Part shown: positions 47,324 through 55,899 of the stretch, piece after piece | Position numbering within the stretch: the stretch's first letter is position 1 | Layout: each line of letters begins with the position of its first letter | NCBI GenBank assembly: GCA_022264855.1 | Contig: JABYQU010000011.1 | Coordinates: forward strand, 372,001 to 436,000 | Direction of reading: 5' to 3' | Origin: Lenzites betulinus | Taxonomy: Eukaryota > Basidiomycota > Agaricomycetes > Polyporales > Polyporaceae | DNA: 64,000 bases | Notes under the pieces: generated by a model | Told to the model about the DNA's origin: nothing | The model's input: the letters and a program-made list of their open reading frames with translations, nothing else | Database searches by the model: none | Translations under genes and position numbers: made by a program

Positions 47324-47945
47324 TTGGACTTGGAGTCCTTGGCGGCGCGTAGCGGACAGTTGGCGAGGCGGTGTGAGCCCTCGCCACAGTATAGACAAAG
47401 ATTGTTGTCGAAACGACGCTGCCGTTCCTGAGAGGTGAGCTTACCGTGGCGAATGGCGTCGACCTCCATTGGGACGACGTCAGAGGAGCCTCCCGCACCG
47501 GCGGGAGCATGCGGGGCTGGGCGGAAGACAGGAGCGGCGGCAGTGGTGTTCTGAGTGCGCGAGGGCTGCGACGACCGAGTCGTGCTCGTGTTGGACGTCG
47601 TGATCTTGACGCCCTGTTGGCGAGATTCGACCCGCAGGTTGTGTAATTCATTGTCGAGCTCGATGATGAGTGGTATCCATTCCGAAAGAGTGCCGGGACG
47701 GGGCTTGCCGAGAAGCTGCATACGCAGGTCGTGCTTGAGACTGCGTTCGAAGCGTTTGATGGCGTAGGCCTCCGTCCAGTCGATATACCTGAGATATTCT
47801 TCGAACTGGTTAGCATACACAGCGGCCGAGGACTCCTGCTTGAGGGCCTCGATCTTGTGAATCATTTTGTTTTCTATGTCCGAGTCCTCGAAGCGTTTGC
47901 GAAACTCAAACACAAGCGACACGTAGTCGTCGAGGAAAAACTGGT

Positions 47946-47950
47946 CTCGG
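47946..47950. repeat. Target-site duplication CTCGG, left of copia
   Basis: Matches 53735-53739. Both copies are gag sequence of the chromovirus. Confidence 0.93.
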
Positions 47951-48455
47951 TTTTAAGGTTACTCGGGTGGGCGGCAGTCTAATAGCGCGGGGCGTCAGAT
48001 CTCACACGTTCGGGATAGAAAGTGTCTGTGTTCCTAAGCTAACCTAATAGCGCAGGGCGTCAGATCTAAGGTACGGGTTAGCTACCCGCGCGTACGACTC
48101 GTAAGTAGGAATAAAATGCTCACCTCACACGTTCGGGATAGAAAGTGTGAGGAGCAGACCTGGCCGCGCAGCGACCAAGTCCCGACGAAAATACGGAACG
48201 CAAACAACTGTAAATAGCGAAGTGGCTCGCCTCGCTCCCCTCCGGGCACGCGAGCGAGCCCACACCCCGCGCGACTCGGAATCGGTGAAAACATATCTAT
48301 GTCGGCGCGCATCGCCCGATGCGGAAACTCTCCGCGCTCCAGCGCCCCCTCGGCGCCTACGCGCGCTTTGCCGCGACGCGCCCACGGGACCGCGCTATAC
48401 GCGTCCTCTCCCCGCCGCGTCGCTCGTCCCGGTGTGCGCGCGTGCACCCTCAACA
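47951..48455 (-). repeat. 3' LTR of copia element (505 bp)
   Basis: Minus strand TGTTGAGGG...CCTTAAAA. Differs from the other copy at two places seen (GGGTGGGCGG/GGGCGGGCGG near 47967 and CGTCGC/CGACGC near 48421). The purine tract TTTGAGGGGGCG (48467-48456) stands directly before it and overlaps the stop codon of the polyprotein. Confidence 0.95.
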
Positions 48456-48462
48456 CGCCCCC

Positions 48463-51400
48463 TCAAAGTGCGCGTAGTCCGTACATGACGCGCAAGTGGT
48501 CGAGGCGTCCGCGCGAGAGGGGCTTGGTGAATCCGTCGGCGGGCATGTCCTCGGTCCGCCTGTAGAGTAGATCGACGTCCCCGCGTTCAACGGCTTCGCA
48601 AATAAAATGGTATCGAATGCCGATATGCTTCGTTCGCGCGTGGAACGCGTTGTTGCGCGCCAGGTCCATGGCACTCTTGTTGTCGCTGTACAACCGCACC
48701 GAGTGTCCGGCCACGTCCGGGTGAACGAGATCTCCCAGAAGCGACTTGAGCCAAATCGCTTCCTTCGCGGCGTGCGTGATGCCGATGTACTCCGCCTCGG
48801 TGGAGGACAGCGCGACCACCGCTTGCTTCTTGGCTGACCACGAAACCGCGCCTCCGTCGAAGGTGTAGACATACCCGCAGACCGAGTGTCTGGCGTCGTC
48901 GCTTGTCCCCCAATCCGCGTCGGTGAAGCCCATCAACCCGTCCGAGGTGTGCCCGTACGACAGCCACAGCTCTCGCGTCCCGATGAGGTACCGTACGAGA
49001 CGCTTCAACGCCTCCCAATGCGGTCGCCCGGGGTTACTCATATACTGCGCCAGTCGATGAACTGAGTACGCGATGTCCGGCCGCGTGGTGACCGCGATAT
49101 ACATGCACATTCCGACCCCCTCTCGGTAGGGCACGTCGGCCATGTCTGCAATCGCCTCGGCCGTAGTGGGGCACTGAGTCTTGTCCAACACGCCTCCGAC
49201 GGCGATCGGAGTGTTCGCGGTTTTCGCCCCCTCCAGGTGCATGGACCGCGCCAGGGTGTCGATCGCCGACCGTTGCGCGAGCCTGAGGGTTCCGGCCTTC
49301 CGGTCGCGCGCGACTTCAATGCCCAGGAGCCAAGCGACTTCTCCGGCGTCCGTCATGGAGAACTGTTGTTTGATCCCTGCACGAAACTGCTCGACGAGAT
49401 CCGGGGTTCCGGTGACCAACATGTCATCGACGATGGTGCCCACCATCACGAGAGATTCGCCTTCGTGTCGATAGAAACACGCGTGGTCCGCTTCGCACCG
49501 TGTCATTCCCAGCTTCTCCATCGCAGCTCGATACGTCTTGTACCACGCGCGTCCGGCTTGCTTCAACCCGTAGAGAGACTTCTTCAGCTCGCAAACGAGG
49601 TGTTCTTCGCCGGGCTCGGCTGTTCCCGGTGGCTGCCTCATGTAGATGCGTTCGTCGAGATCTCCGTTGAGGTACGCGCTTTTCACGTCGAGCTGTATGA
49701 GAGGCCAATCGTACCGAGTGGCGAGAGCGAGCATTGCGCGAAGCGAGCTGGACTTAGCCACCGGCGCGAAGGTTTCATTGAAGTCTATCCCCGGGACTTG
49801 GGCGCATCCCAGAGCTACTGCGCGGACCTTGCATTGAATGACGTTCCCAGCCGCGTTGCGCTTCCGGCGGTAGATCAGCTTGCAGCCTATGACGTGCACG
49901 CCTTGCGGTCGCCTGACTAGAATGTAAGTCTTGTGCGCTCTGAGGTTTTTCTTTTCGACTTGAATCGCCTTCTCCCACTCCGGCCAGTCCGGGGCCTCCT
50001 GCGCCTCGCGTAGCGTGGTCGGGTCTCCGCTCAAGGGGTCGCCTCCGGCTAGTGCGACTAGGGAGTGTGCGGTGGCGTTCCAATCGTGTATCCCTGTCAA
50101 GAGGAAGAGGTCCGCGTGCTCCTCCGGTTCTTCCGCAGGTGTCGCCGTCAGCGCGCCCATAACTTCGCCTGCGATGAGGGCTCGGTGTTGTCTTCCGTCC
50201 GCTGAGCCTTCGCCGTGCTGTATGCGGCGCGCGTACTCCGACGGGATCTTGACGCGATGCCCTCGACCTAGTAGTTCTTGCGCGGGTGCTTCCTCGATCA
50301 CCTCTCCCTGGTCCTCCGCTTCCTCTCCTTCTTCTTCCCTTGTCTCTTCTCCGTCCGCGTCGGTCCGAGCGTCGACTTCCGCTTCTATGGCGGCCTCGCC
50401 ACCGGATGCTGCTCCCTCCGCTTCCTCTGCTCCCTCGTCCGCCTTGCCTTCGTCCTTCGGTTCGTCTCCCTCACCACTCGCCCCCTCGCTCGGAACCGTC
50501 GCGGAGTCGCTTGCCCATACGAAGTTCCGCACGACAGTTACATTCCGGCGTTCTGGCCAGTAGACGATGATAGCATCGCGGTGATGTTCGCTGTAGCCGA
50601 CGAAGCGACCAGGGATGCCCCGGGGATCGAGTTTCTTGGTCTGTTCCGGCTTCACCCACACGTCGCCCCCCCAGGGCCGTAGGTGTCTGATGTCAGGCGG
50701 TGCGCCAAAGCGAGCTTCATACGGCGTCTTCCCGGACAGCGCAGAGTGGCCCGTACGGTTGTGTAGGTAGATGGAATGTTTGTACGCGTGGGGCCACAAC
50801 AATTTGGGTAGGTTCGCGTCAAGTAACATTGCGCTGACCCGTTCGCGATGCATGCGATGCGCGCGTTCTGCAACACCGTTTTGCTCGGGTGTGTGAGGCG
50901 TCGAGGCGCTCCAGTGAGTTCCGCGCGCCGCTAGATGGTCCTTCAGGCCGACGTACTCGCCCCCGTTGTCGCTGTGTAGCCATTTGATTTGAACGCCTGT
51001 CTGGGTGAGCACGGCGGCCTCGAGTTCCTTGTACGCGTTCCCCGCTTCCGCGATCGACTTGATAGGATATCCGTGATGCATGCGCGTGTGCTCGTCGACG
51101 AATAGCGCCGTCTTCGTGTTCCCGCCTAGCGACGTCGCGTCTGCATCCCAAGTGTCCGAGTGAAACTTCTCGCCGTAGCGCGTGATTGGTATGTCGTGTG
51201 GGGATGTATGCGTGGAGTCTGGGATGGCCTTGCGCGTAAGTTTCGCGCGTACGCACGTTTCGCAAGCCTCGATCGCGCTCGCGTTCACCAGCTTGACGCC
51301 TGTGACTTGTCCGTCGTTGACGAGTTTTGTAGCAGCTCGGATTGAGACATGTCCAAGGTATTTGTGCAGTTCGCCTGGTGTGACGCGAAGCTCGCGCTTT

Positions 51401-52902
51401 CCTCCGGGCTTGGACGTCGCGTGCTGAACCGCGGCTGCCGTATCGATTCGCGGTTCGGTCGCGACTTGGTACAGTCCGTTGACGAGAGGAATGTGCGCGA
51501 TTGCCGTTCCTGATGCTCGTTCGACCAGCTTGCATGCTCCGCCCTCGAAGACTGCTGTGTAGCCACCTTCGTCCGCTTTGCGAATTGAAATGAGCGCGAA
51601 CGCTACCGAGGGCGCGTACAGGACATTGCGCAGAGTGAGCGCCTGAGTTGCTGCTCCGTTCCCGTTTGGTACTTGGATCTCAACCGTCCCTTGGCCAATC
51701 GCGGCGAACTCCTCGCCGTTGGCGGCTGCGATTGTCCGCGGGGGCACAAGCTCCTGGTAGTCCCGGAAACGCTCGCGATACGGGGAAATGTGCACGCTAG
51801 CTCCGCTGTCGAAGACATCGACGTAGAGGTTCTCCTTCGCGGCCAGGGTACGCGCACACGTGACCGTGTTGCCCAGCGCGAAGAACCCATGGTGCTTCTC
51901 GGTCGCGTTCGCCGCGCCATCTCCCTCGCCGCCCTGTGTCCCGGCCCCAGGCTTCGGCCATTGGCCTTCCTTCCCGCCGCCTTTCCGACGACAGTTCCGC
52001 GCGATGTGTCCGCGGCCGTGGCAATTGTAGCATTCAACCATTTGGCGCCCGCCTGCGGGAATAGCTGCTGCCGCCGAGGCGGTCGTGCCTGAGGATGCGG
52101 CTAGCGCTGTGTCGTTCGCTTTGAGAATAGCGCGCCGGTCGTATTCCTCGCTGAGTTTCCCCAAGAGGAACTCTATCGGGATGACGTGCCCCGACAGGCT
52201 CGATAGGTCGAGGATTGACTGGATACGTCCATAGTAGGACTCCGGCATGCTGTTCGTGATGATGGCCGCGAATTCCGGGTCGCCGAGGCGCGAGCCTACG
52301 GCGGCTAAGTTCTGCCGTTCGCGTTGGAGCAACGCGAGATGGGCGCGGACGTCTCCCCCTTCGGCACACCTGATGTTTTGGATCCGCGTTCGGATCGCGT
52401 TCGCGTACATGAGCGACTTGTTCTCGCAGGATCCAACTACGGCTTCCCACAGCAATTTCGCAGATGGCTGGGATTGTACTTCGATGAACAGGTCATCGCT
52501 GAGGGTTTCGTAGATCAACGCGCGCGCGCTGGCTTCCTTCGACTCCCATAGTGTGAACTTGGTGTCGAGCTTCTCTACCAACTCGGCATACTCGTCGTCG
52601 GTGAGATGCGAGTAGATGTCCTCGATGGGATCGGGATGGGCTTCATCACCCTGCGGAAGGGGCGTCTCTGTTTCTCCGGTGCCTCGTGGCTCCGATGTCG
52701 GTTGGCGCGGGATGTGGGGGTTCTCGCGGTCTATAGGAGGCGGTAGAGGCGGCTTACGAGTGGTTCCCCGTATGTGTGGCATATGCCCCTTCGCCGCTTG
52801 TACCACCTTCATTCTCTCTCGGTAGGTTACCCAGTTCGATCCATCGGAAGCGAGCTTTGGTACGCTGTACTTGCTCGAGTTTACTGAGGTCTCGTATGAC
52901 AT
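48463..52902 (-). CDS. Copia gag-pol polyprotein (1479 aa)
   Basis: A single uninterrupted frame from ATG at 52902 to a stop at 48465-48463. Domains in order: an N-terminal UBN2/gag part (SDGSNWVTYRERM), zinc knuckle CYNCHGRGHIARNC (about 52030-51990), protease DSGASVHIS (near 51800), and a gag-pre-integrase segment GELHKYLGHVS. Integrase has SDTWDAD, LHSDNGGEY and EQNGVAERAH (about 51160-50850) as DDE. RT runs from SAYLNGDLDERIYMRQP to the catalytic IVDDMLV (near 49430; IVDD replaces the usual YVDD). RNase H has GFTDADWG, SSTEAEYI and SDNKSAMDL. The integrase-before-RT order is diagnostic of Ty1/copia. With intact frame, LTRs and target duplication it is probably competent or was until very recently. 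Confidence 0.96.
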   Translation of the reverse strand: MSYETSVNSSKYSVPKLASDGSNWVTYRERMKVVQAAKGHMPHIRGTTRKPPLPPPIDRENPHIPRQPTSEPRGTGETETPLPQGDEAHPDPIEDIYSHLTDDEYAELVEKLDTKFTLWESKEASARALIYETLSDDLFIEVQSQPSAKLLWEAVVGSCENKSLMYANAIRTRIQNIRCAEGGDVRAHLALLQRERQNLAAVGSRLGDPEFAAIITNSMPESYYGRIQSILDLSSLSGHVIPIEFLLGKLSEEYDRRAILKANDTALAASSGTTASAAAAIPAGGRQMVECYNCHGRGHIARNCRRKGGGKEGQWPKPGAGTQGGEGDGAANATEKHHGFFALGNTVTCARTLAAKENLYVDVFDSGASVHISPYRERFRDYQELVPPRTIAAANGEEFAAIGQGTVEIQVPNGNGAATQALTLRNVLYAPSVAFALISIRKADEGGYTAVFEGGACKLVERASGTAIAHIPLVNGLYQVATEPRIDTAAAVQHATSKPGGKRELRVTPGELHKYLGHVSIRAATKLVNDGQVTGVKLVNASAIEACETCVRAKLTRKAIPDSTHTSPHDIPITRYGEKFHSDTWDADATSLGGNTKTALFVDEHTRMHHGYPIKSIAEAGNAYKELEAAVLTQTGVQIKWLHSDNGGEYVGLKDHLAARGTHWSASTPHTPEQNGVAERAHRMHRERVSAMLLDANLPKLLWPHAYKHSIYLHNRTGHSALSGKTPYEARFGAPPDIRHLRPWGGDVWVKPEQTKKLDPRGIPGRFVGYSEHHRDAIIVYWPERRNVTVVRNFVWASDSATVPSEGASGEGDEPKDEGKADEGAEEAEGAASGGEAAIEAEVDARTDADGEETREEEGEEAEDQGEVIEEAPAQELLGRGHRVKIPSEYARRIQHGEGSADGRQHRALIAGEVMGALTATPAEEPEEHADLFLLTGIHDWNATAHSLVALAGGDPLSGDPTTLREAQEAPDWPEWEKAIQVEKKNLRAHKTYILVRRPQGVHVIGCKLIYRRKRNAAGNVIQCKVRAVALGCAQVPGIDFNETFAPVAKSSSLRAMLALATRYDWPLIQLDVKSAYLNGDLDERIYMRQPPGTAEPGEEHLVCELKKSLYGLKQAGRAWYKTYRAAMEKLGMTRCEADHACFYRHEGESLVMVGTIVDDMLVTGTPDLVEQFRAGIKQQFSMTDAGEVAWLLGIEVARDRKAGTLRLAQRSAIDTLARSMHLEGAKTANTPIAVGGVLDKTQCPTTAEAIADMADVPYREGVGMCMYIAVTTRPDIAYSVHRLAQYMSNPGRPHWEALKRLVRYLIGTRELWLSYGHTSDGLMGFTDADWGTSDDARHSVCGYVYTFDGGAVSWSAKKQAVVALSSTEAEYIGITHAAKEAIWLKSLLGDLVHPDVAGHSVRLYSDNKSAMDLARNNAFHARTKHIGIRYHFICEAVERGDVDLLYRRTEDMPADGFTKPLSRGRLDHLRVMYGLRAL

Positions 52903-52937
52903 TTTTCTGATGCTTTGATGGTGCCTATCGCGGGAGG

Positions 52938-52952
52938 GCAGGGCTCATAACC
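52938..52952 (-). promoter_or_regulatory. Primer-binding site 2 (half-tRNA type)
   Basis: Minus strand GGTTATGAGCCCTGC, flush with the end of the small LTR at 52953. Its complement GCAGGGCTCATAACC equals the anticodon arm of fungal initiator tRNA-Met as I remember the yeast sequence. Drosophila copia uses a half-tRNA primer of this kind. Confidence 0.7.
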
Positions 52953-53071
52953 TGTTGAACATGGAAAATACTGGTTAGACCGGGGATTGAACCCGGGTCA
53001 TCCCATATGCGCTGGGAGGTGTTACCACTACACCATCCAACCGGTACTAGGGTGTGAATTCACTTTCAACA
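52953..53071 (-). repeat. 119-bp small LTR-like unit carrying a tRNA-like gene
   Basis: Minus strand starts TGTTGAAAG and ends GTTCAACA, so TG...CA with 7-bp inverted ends (TGTTGAA/TTCAACA). On its 5' side is a purine tract (GACTTCAGGGGGGG, 53085-53072), and on its 3' side a primer site. It thus has the exact surroundings of a 3' LTR on one side and a 5' LTR on the other. The flanking bases show no target duplication, so it is not a plain solo-LTR insertion. Confidence 0.75.
52973..53042 (-). tRNA. tRNA-like gene inside the small LTR (anticodon loop aberrant)
   Basis: Seventy bases fold into a full cloverleaf: acceptor GGTTGGA/TCTAACC (one G-T pair), D stem GTGT/ACAC, anticodon stem TCCCA/TGGGA, T stem CCGGG/CCCGG with loop TTCAATC. 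The A box TGGTGTAGTGG and B box GGTTCAATCC fit Pol III promoter consensus. The 7-base anticodon loop GCGCATA would give anticodon GCA (Cys) but has C instead of U at position 33 and T at 37, so it is unlikely to decode. It is better read as a tRNA-derived Pol III promoter than as a working tRNA. Confidence 0.8.
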
Positions 53072-53229
53072 CCCCCCCTGAAGTCACACACTAGTAAAGA
53101 CTAGCACAGTAATACTCCAGTTAAGGAACCAGTACTTCCGGAAGGACAAATGGCTGATTACCCATGAAAGGAGAGGGCTAAATAACCCACAACTCAAGCC
53201 ATGTCAAGCGTCAAGCAGGGCTCATAACC
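53072..53229 (-). other. Leader segment resembling the interior of a mini LTR element
   Basis: 158 bases between the end of the copia LTR (with primer site 1 at its start) and the small LTR (with a purine tract at its end). PBS at one end and PPT at the other with nothing coding between is the build of a TRIM-type element. Confidence 0.6.
53215..53229 (-). promoter_or_regulatory. Primer-binding site 1 (half-tRNA type)
   Basis: The same 15 bases (GGTTATGAGCCCTGC) as at 52938, flush with the end of the 505-bp LTR at 53230. It is the primer site in the normal position for the present element. Confidence 0.75.
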
Positions 53230-53734
53230 TTTTAAGGTTACTCGGGCGGGCGGCAGTCTAATAGCGCGGGGCGTCAGATCTCACACGTTCGGGATAGAAA
53301 GTGTCTGTGTTCCTAAGCTAACCTAATAGCGCAGGGCGTCAGATCTAAGGTACGGGTTAGCTACCCGCGCGTACGACTCGTAAGTAGGAATAAAATGCTC
53401 ACCTCACACGTTCGGGATAGAAAGTGTGAGGAGCAGACCTGGCCGCGCAGCGACCAAGTCCCGACGAAAATACGGAACGCAAACAACTGTAAATAGCGAA
53501 GTGGCTCGCCTCGCTCCCCTCCGGGCACGCGAGCGAGCCCACACCCCGCGCGACTCGGAATCGGTGAAAACATATCTATGTCGGCGCGCATCGCCCGATG
53601 CGGAAACTCTCCGCGCTCCAGCGCCCCCTCGGCGCCTACGCGCGCTTTGCCGCGACGCGCCCACGGGACCGCGCTATACGCGTCCTCTCCCCGCCGCGAC
53701 GCTCGTCCCGGTGTGCGCGCGTGCACCCTCAACA
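53230..53734 (-). repeat. 5' LTR of copia element (505 bp)
   Basis: Minus strand TGTTGAGGGTGC...ACCTTAAAA. The 3' end is AAAA rather than the usual CA, in both copies, while the small LTR next to it has the canonical CAACA end. Confidence 0.95.
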
Positions 53735-53739
53735 CTCGG
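53735..53739. repeat. Target-site duplication CTCGG, right of copia
   Basis: Matches 47946-47950. Confidence 0.93.
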
Positions 53740-54460
53740 TTCTTCATGGCCTTCAGCCAAGAACGCGGACCTCCGTCGCCAAGCCAAGAGACAAAATAGT
53801 GGCACTTAACAGTTTCGTCTGCATCACGGAGGGCGGGCTGCAGCAGGATGGCGGCGTCGACCTCCTCGAGGAAGGCGTCGACCTCCGTAGCCTTGCCGTT
53901 GAAGACGCGAGGGTCGCGGACGCGGACGTTTCCGCGTGGTGGACCTGATGATCCTCCGGCTGTAGTGGGTGCGCCGGCTGAGAGGGTCTCGAGGCGATGG
54001 ACGAGGGCCTCGAGCGCCTGGCGCGTGATGACCTGTTCCTGGTGAGCGTTGCCAGCGGCATGTCCAATGTGGACGACACTCTCCAGTAGGAGGTTCATGC
54101 GGTCTAGAGGGTCGTTAGAAGCGGCTGGAGGCGGTGGAGGGTTGTTGGGTGTGGTAGCGCCCTCAGGAGGGGGTTGTTGAGCTGGCATGCCGTTGGGAGC
54201 GGCTTGAGGGGCTTGAAACACATTCTCGCCCCACGCTTCCATGCCGGGGGTGCCAACGTCGCCCATGTCGCGATTCCAGAGGGGTCCAGGCAGGAGAGAA
54301 GGGCAAGGGCTGTTTCGTGCGACGGGCGCCTAATCTGCGAACGACGACGACCAGAGGTCTAGCGGTGACGGGGCCGTCGGGACACCGTCGTTAGGTCGTC
54401 GGCAGATAACGGAAGCTAGACAGGCGAGGAAGAAAGCGAGTTTGGTTGGTCTGACCAAAC

Positions 54461-54822
54461 TGTAACGGTCGGCGGGCTGAGGCGGGCGGTAGCGCAAGCG
54501 CAAGCGGGCGGACGTGAGGCTGAGGGAGACGGTTACTGGTGTTGGTCAGACGGAGAGTACAGGAGTAGCTACCGAGACATAAAAGGACGGGCGCGGGCCG
54601 AGAGCGTGCCTGACGCGATAGTGGCTGCGGGTAAACGAGAGGCGTACAGTAGAGCTACCGTAGATAGAAGGTATAGTAATCTAATCTAATCGGAGACCGT
54701 TAACTCGAGAACTAATGTCCGAGGCGAGCGAAAGTAAGTAAGTGTGTCCGTAACGAAACAAAGACCGTGGCTCGCGAACGAGCCGGAACCCGAGGACTCG
54801 TGTAGCGGCTCGTGCCGTTACA
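54461..54822 (-). repeat. 5' LTR of chromovirus (362 bp)
   Basis: Minus-strand 5' LTR. Just inside it (54460 downwards) comes GTTTGGTCAGACCAACC, where TGGTCAGACC could be the primer site; TTTGGT and ACCAAA around it can also pair with each other. Confidence 0.95.
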
Positions 54823-54827
54823 AGGAC
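54823..54827. repeat. Target-site duplication AGGAC, right
   Basis: Matches 42193-42197. Confidence 0.9.
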
Positions 54828-55575
54828 CCCGGACGAGCGCCTAAATGTCCTATATGGATGCGGGTGGAAACGGCCCCAAAATGGGGTCAAGGTCCGAGGC
54901 CTATGCGGGAGAAAATGGGGCTTGGAGGGCCCGAAGTCCGAGTTTACGATGCGGTAGGAAAGGTGCTGAAGTCGGTCGAGGTAGGTCGAGGTCCGATCGT
55001 CTATGCGGTAGTAAGCGGTCGAGGGACCGAGCGGATCCCGGGCAGGCGCTGATGCAGACGCTCTACACTGCAGCTTTTGGCGGTCTCGTTCCTTCTCTCA
55101 TCGCGCTGACCGCCTTCAGTGGTCCTTTCCACGTCTGAAACTGTCCAGCTATGAGGATCTCTGCTTTATTTAACAATTATAAGCGTGTTCGGTATGTGAA
55201 TATACCCAAACGTTATTGACTGAACTACGCGTTCGGTAACTCATGTTCTCGATGCCAGTGTACGGTCATTCCACTGACACCGATGAATCTGAGATACCTG
55301 GATATTGACTCACAGTGTTTGTGTTTCTGTAACAGCTTTAGTAGCATTGCAAGACTCTTGTGTGCGCTGTAGCGATTTTTGGGATTTTTCCCGATTTATT
55401 TGGACTTTTTGGAGGTTCGATCGCTTATGCTGTGGTTTTGGGCCCGAAAATGGCAACCCCGAGTCCCAATATTAGCTGTAGGAAACGTCCCAAATCCATG
55501 CGGGTGTAAACCACAAAATCTGGCATTTTGGTATAGGACATTTAGGGGCTTTGTCCGGGGTCCTCGTACGCTTCC
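54823..55575. mobile_element. Small terminal-inverted-repeat DNA element (MITE-like), split by the chromovirus
   Basis: AGGACCCCGGAC...CCTAAATGTCCTATA at 54823-54855 is mirrored by the reverse complement at 55532-55568 with about three mismatches. The outermost few bases of the left end (TACGTATGCT) lie before 42198, because the chromovirus inserted inside this terminal repeat. The interior has no protein-like frame. Confidence 0.6.
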
Positions 55576-55899
55576 AACCGAATGTTCTCGGGATCAAGCG
55601 CTCAAGCGCTCATCCCTCCGACACGAAAAAGGTTGGCCGACTCGGACGTCTGAGCAAAGTCCTATGTTCGAGCACAAACCGATGCGTACGCCCTCAGTAC
55701 CACAGTAAATAAGCGGCGTGTATACGTCGAGAATGCGCAATATTATTGATACAGATGACAGACTAGGCCGTACCGCCGAGAGGGTCTAAGTGTAGCTATT
55801 ATACCGTGTGCGATGTGTTAAGAATGCCAGTTCCTCCCCCAGATGTTTGCGCCCCGCGCGAGCTCGAGCCATAACATGGTTGCATAGCTACCGCTAATA
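55576..55899. other. Intergenic stretch downstream of TAM41
   Basis: Contains the presumed TAM41 3' untranslated region. Nothing else is supported. Confidence 0.4.

Larger units (their letters stand above)
47951..53734 (-). mobile_element. Intact Ty1/copia retrotransposon (5784 bp)
   Basis: Two 505-bp LTRs (47951-48455 and 53230-53734) with two differences seen, a CTCGG duplication on both sides, and one uninterrupted gag-pol frame. It lies inside chromovirus gag. The leader is unusual: it contains a second small LTR with a tRNA-like gene and a duplicate primer site (52938-53229). Everything needed for movement appears present. Confidence 0.97.
47311..54266 (-). pseudogene. Chromovirus gag, split by copia insertion
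   Basis: Read 54266-53735 and then 47945-47311. The first part starts MGDVGTPGMEAWG, has a Pro-rich stretch and the capsid beginning (VFNGKATEVDAFLEEVDAAI, CHYFVSWLGDG) and stops at KNR. The second part resumes with FFLDDYVSLVFEFRKRFED, continues through the capsid (AVYANQFEEYLRYIDW, ELDNELHNLRVESRQQG) and ends with the zinc knuckle CLYCGEGSHRLANC and KGKA. The two halves join in frame once the copia element and one copy of CTCGG are left out. Gag would form the virus-like particle that packages the element RNA. It cannot be translated whole while copia is in place. Confidence 0.93.
42198..54822 (-). mobile_element. Complete Ty3/gypsy chromovirus with nested copia insertion
   Basis: Two 362-bp LTRs (42198-42559 and 54461-54822; TGTAACGG...CCGTTACA ends) differ by one base seen (A/G near the distal end) and are flanked by AGGAC on both sides. 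On the minus strand the order is gag, pol (protease, RT, RNase H, integrase, chromodomain), purine tract, LTR. Without the nested 5.8-kb copia element it is about 6.8 kb, normal for chromoviruses. Confidence 0.97.

Noticed and set aside
49237..49920. 228-codon plus-strand frame inside the copia element
   Set aside because: Antisense to the intact RT region; open only because of codon bias on the other strand.
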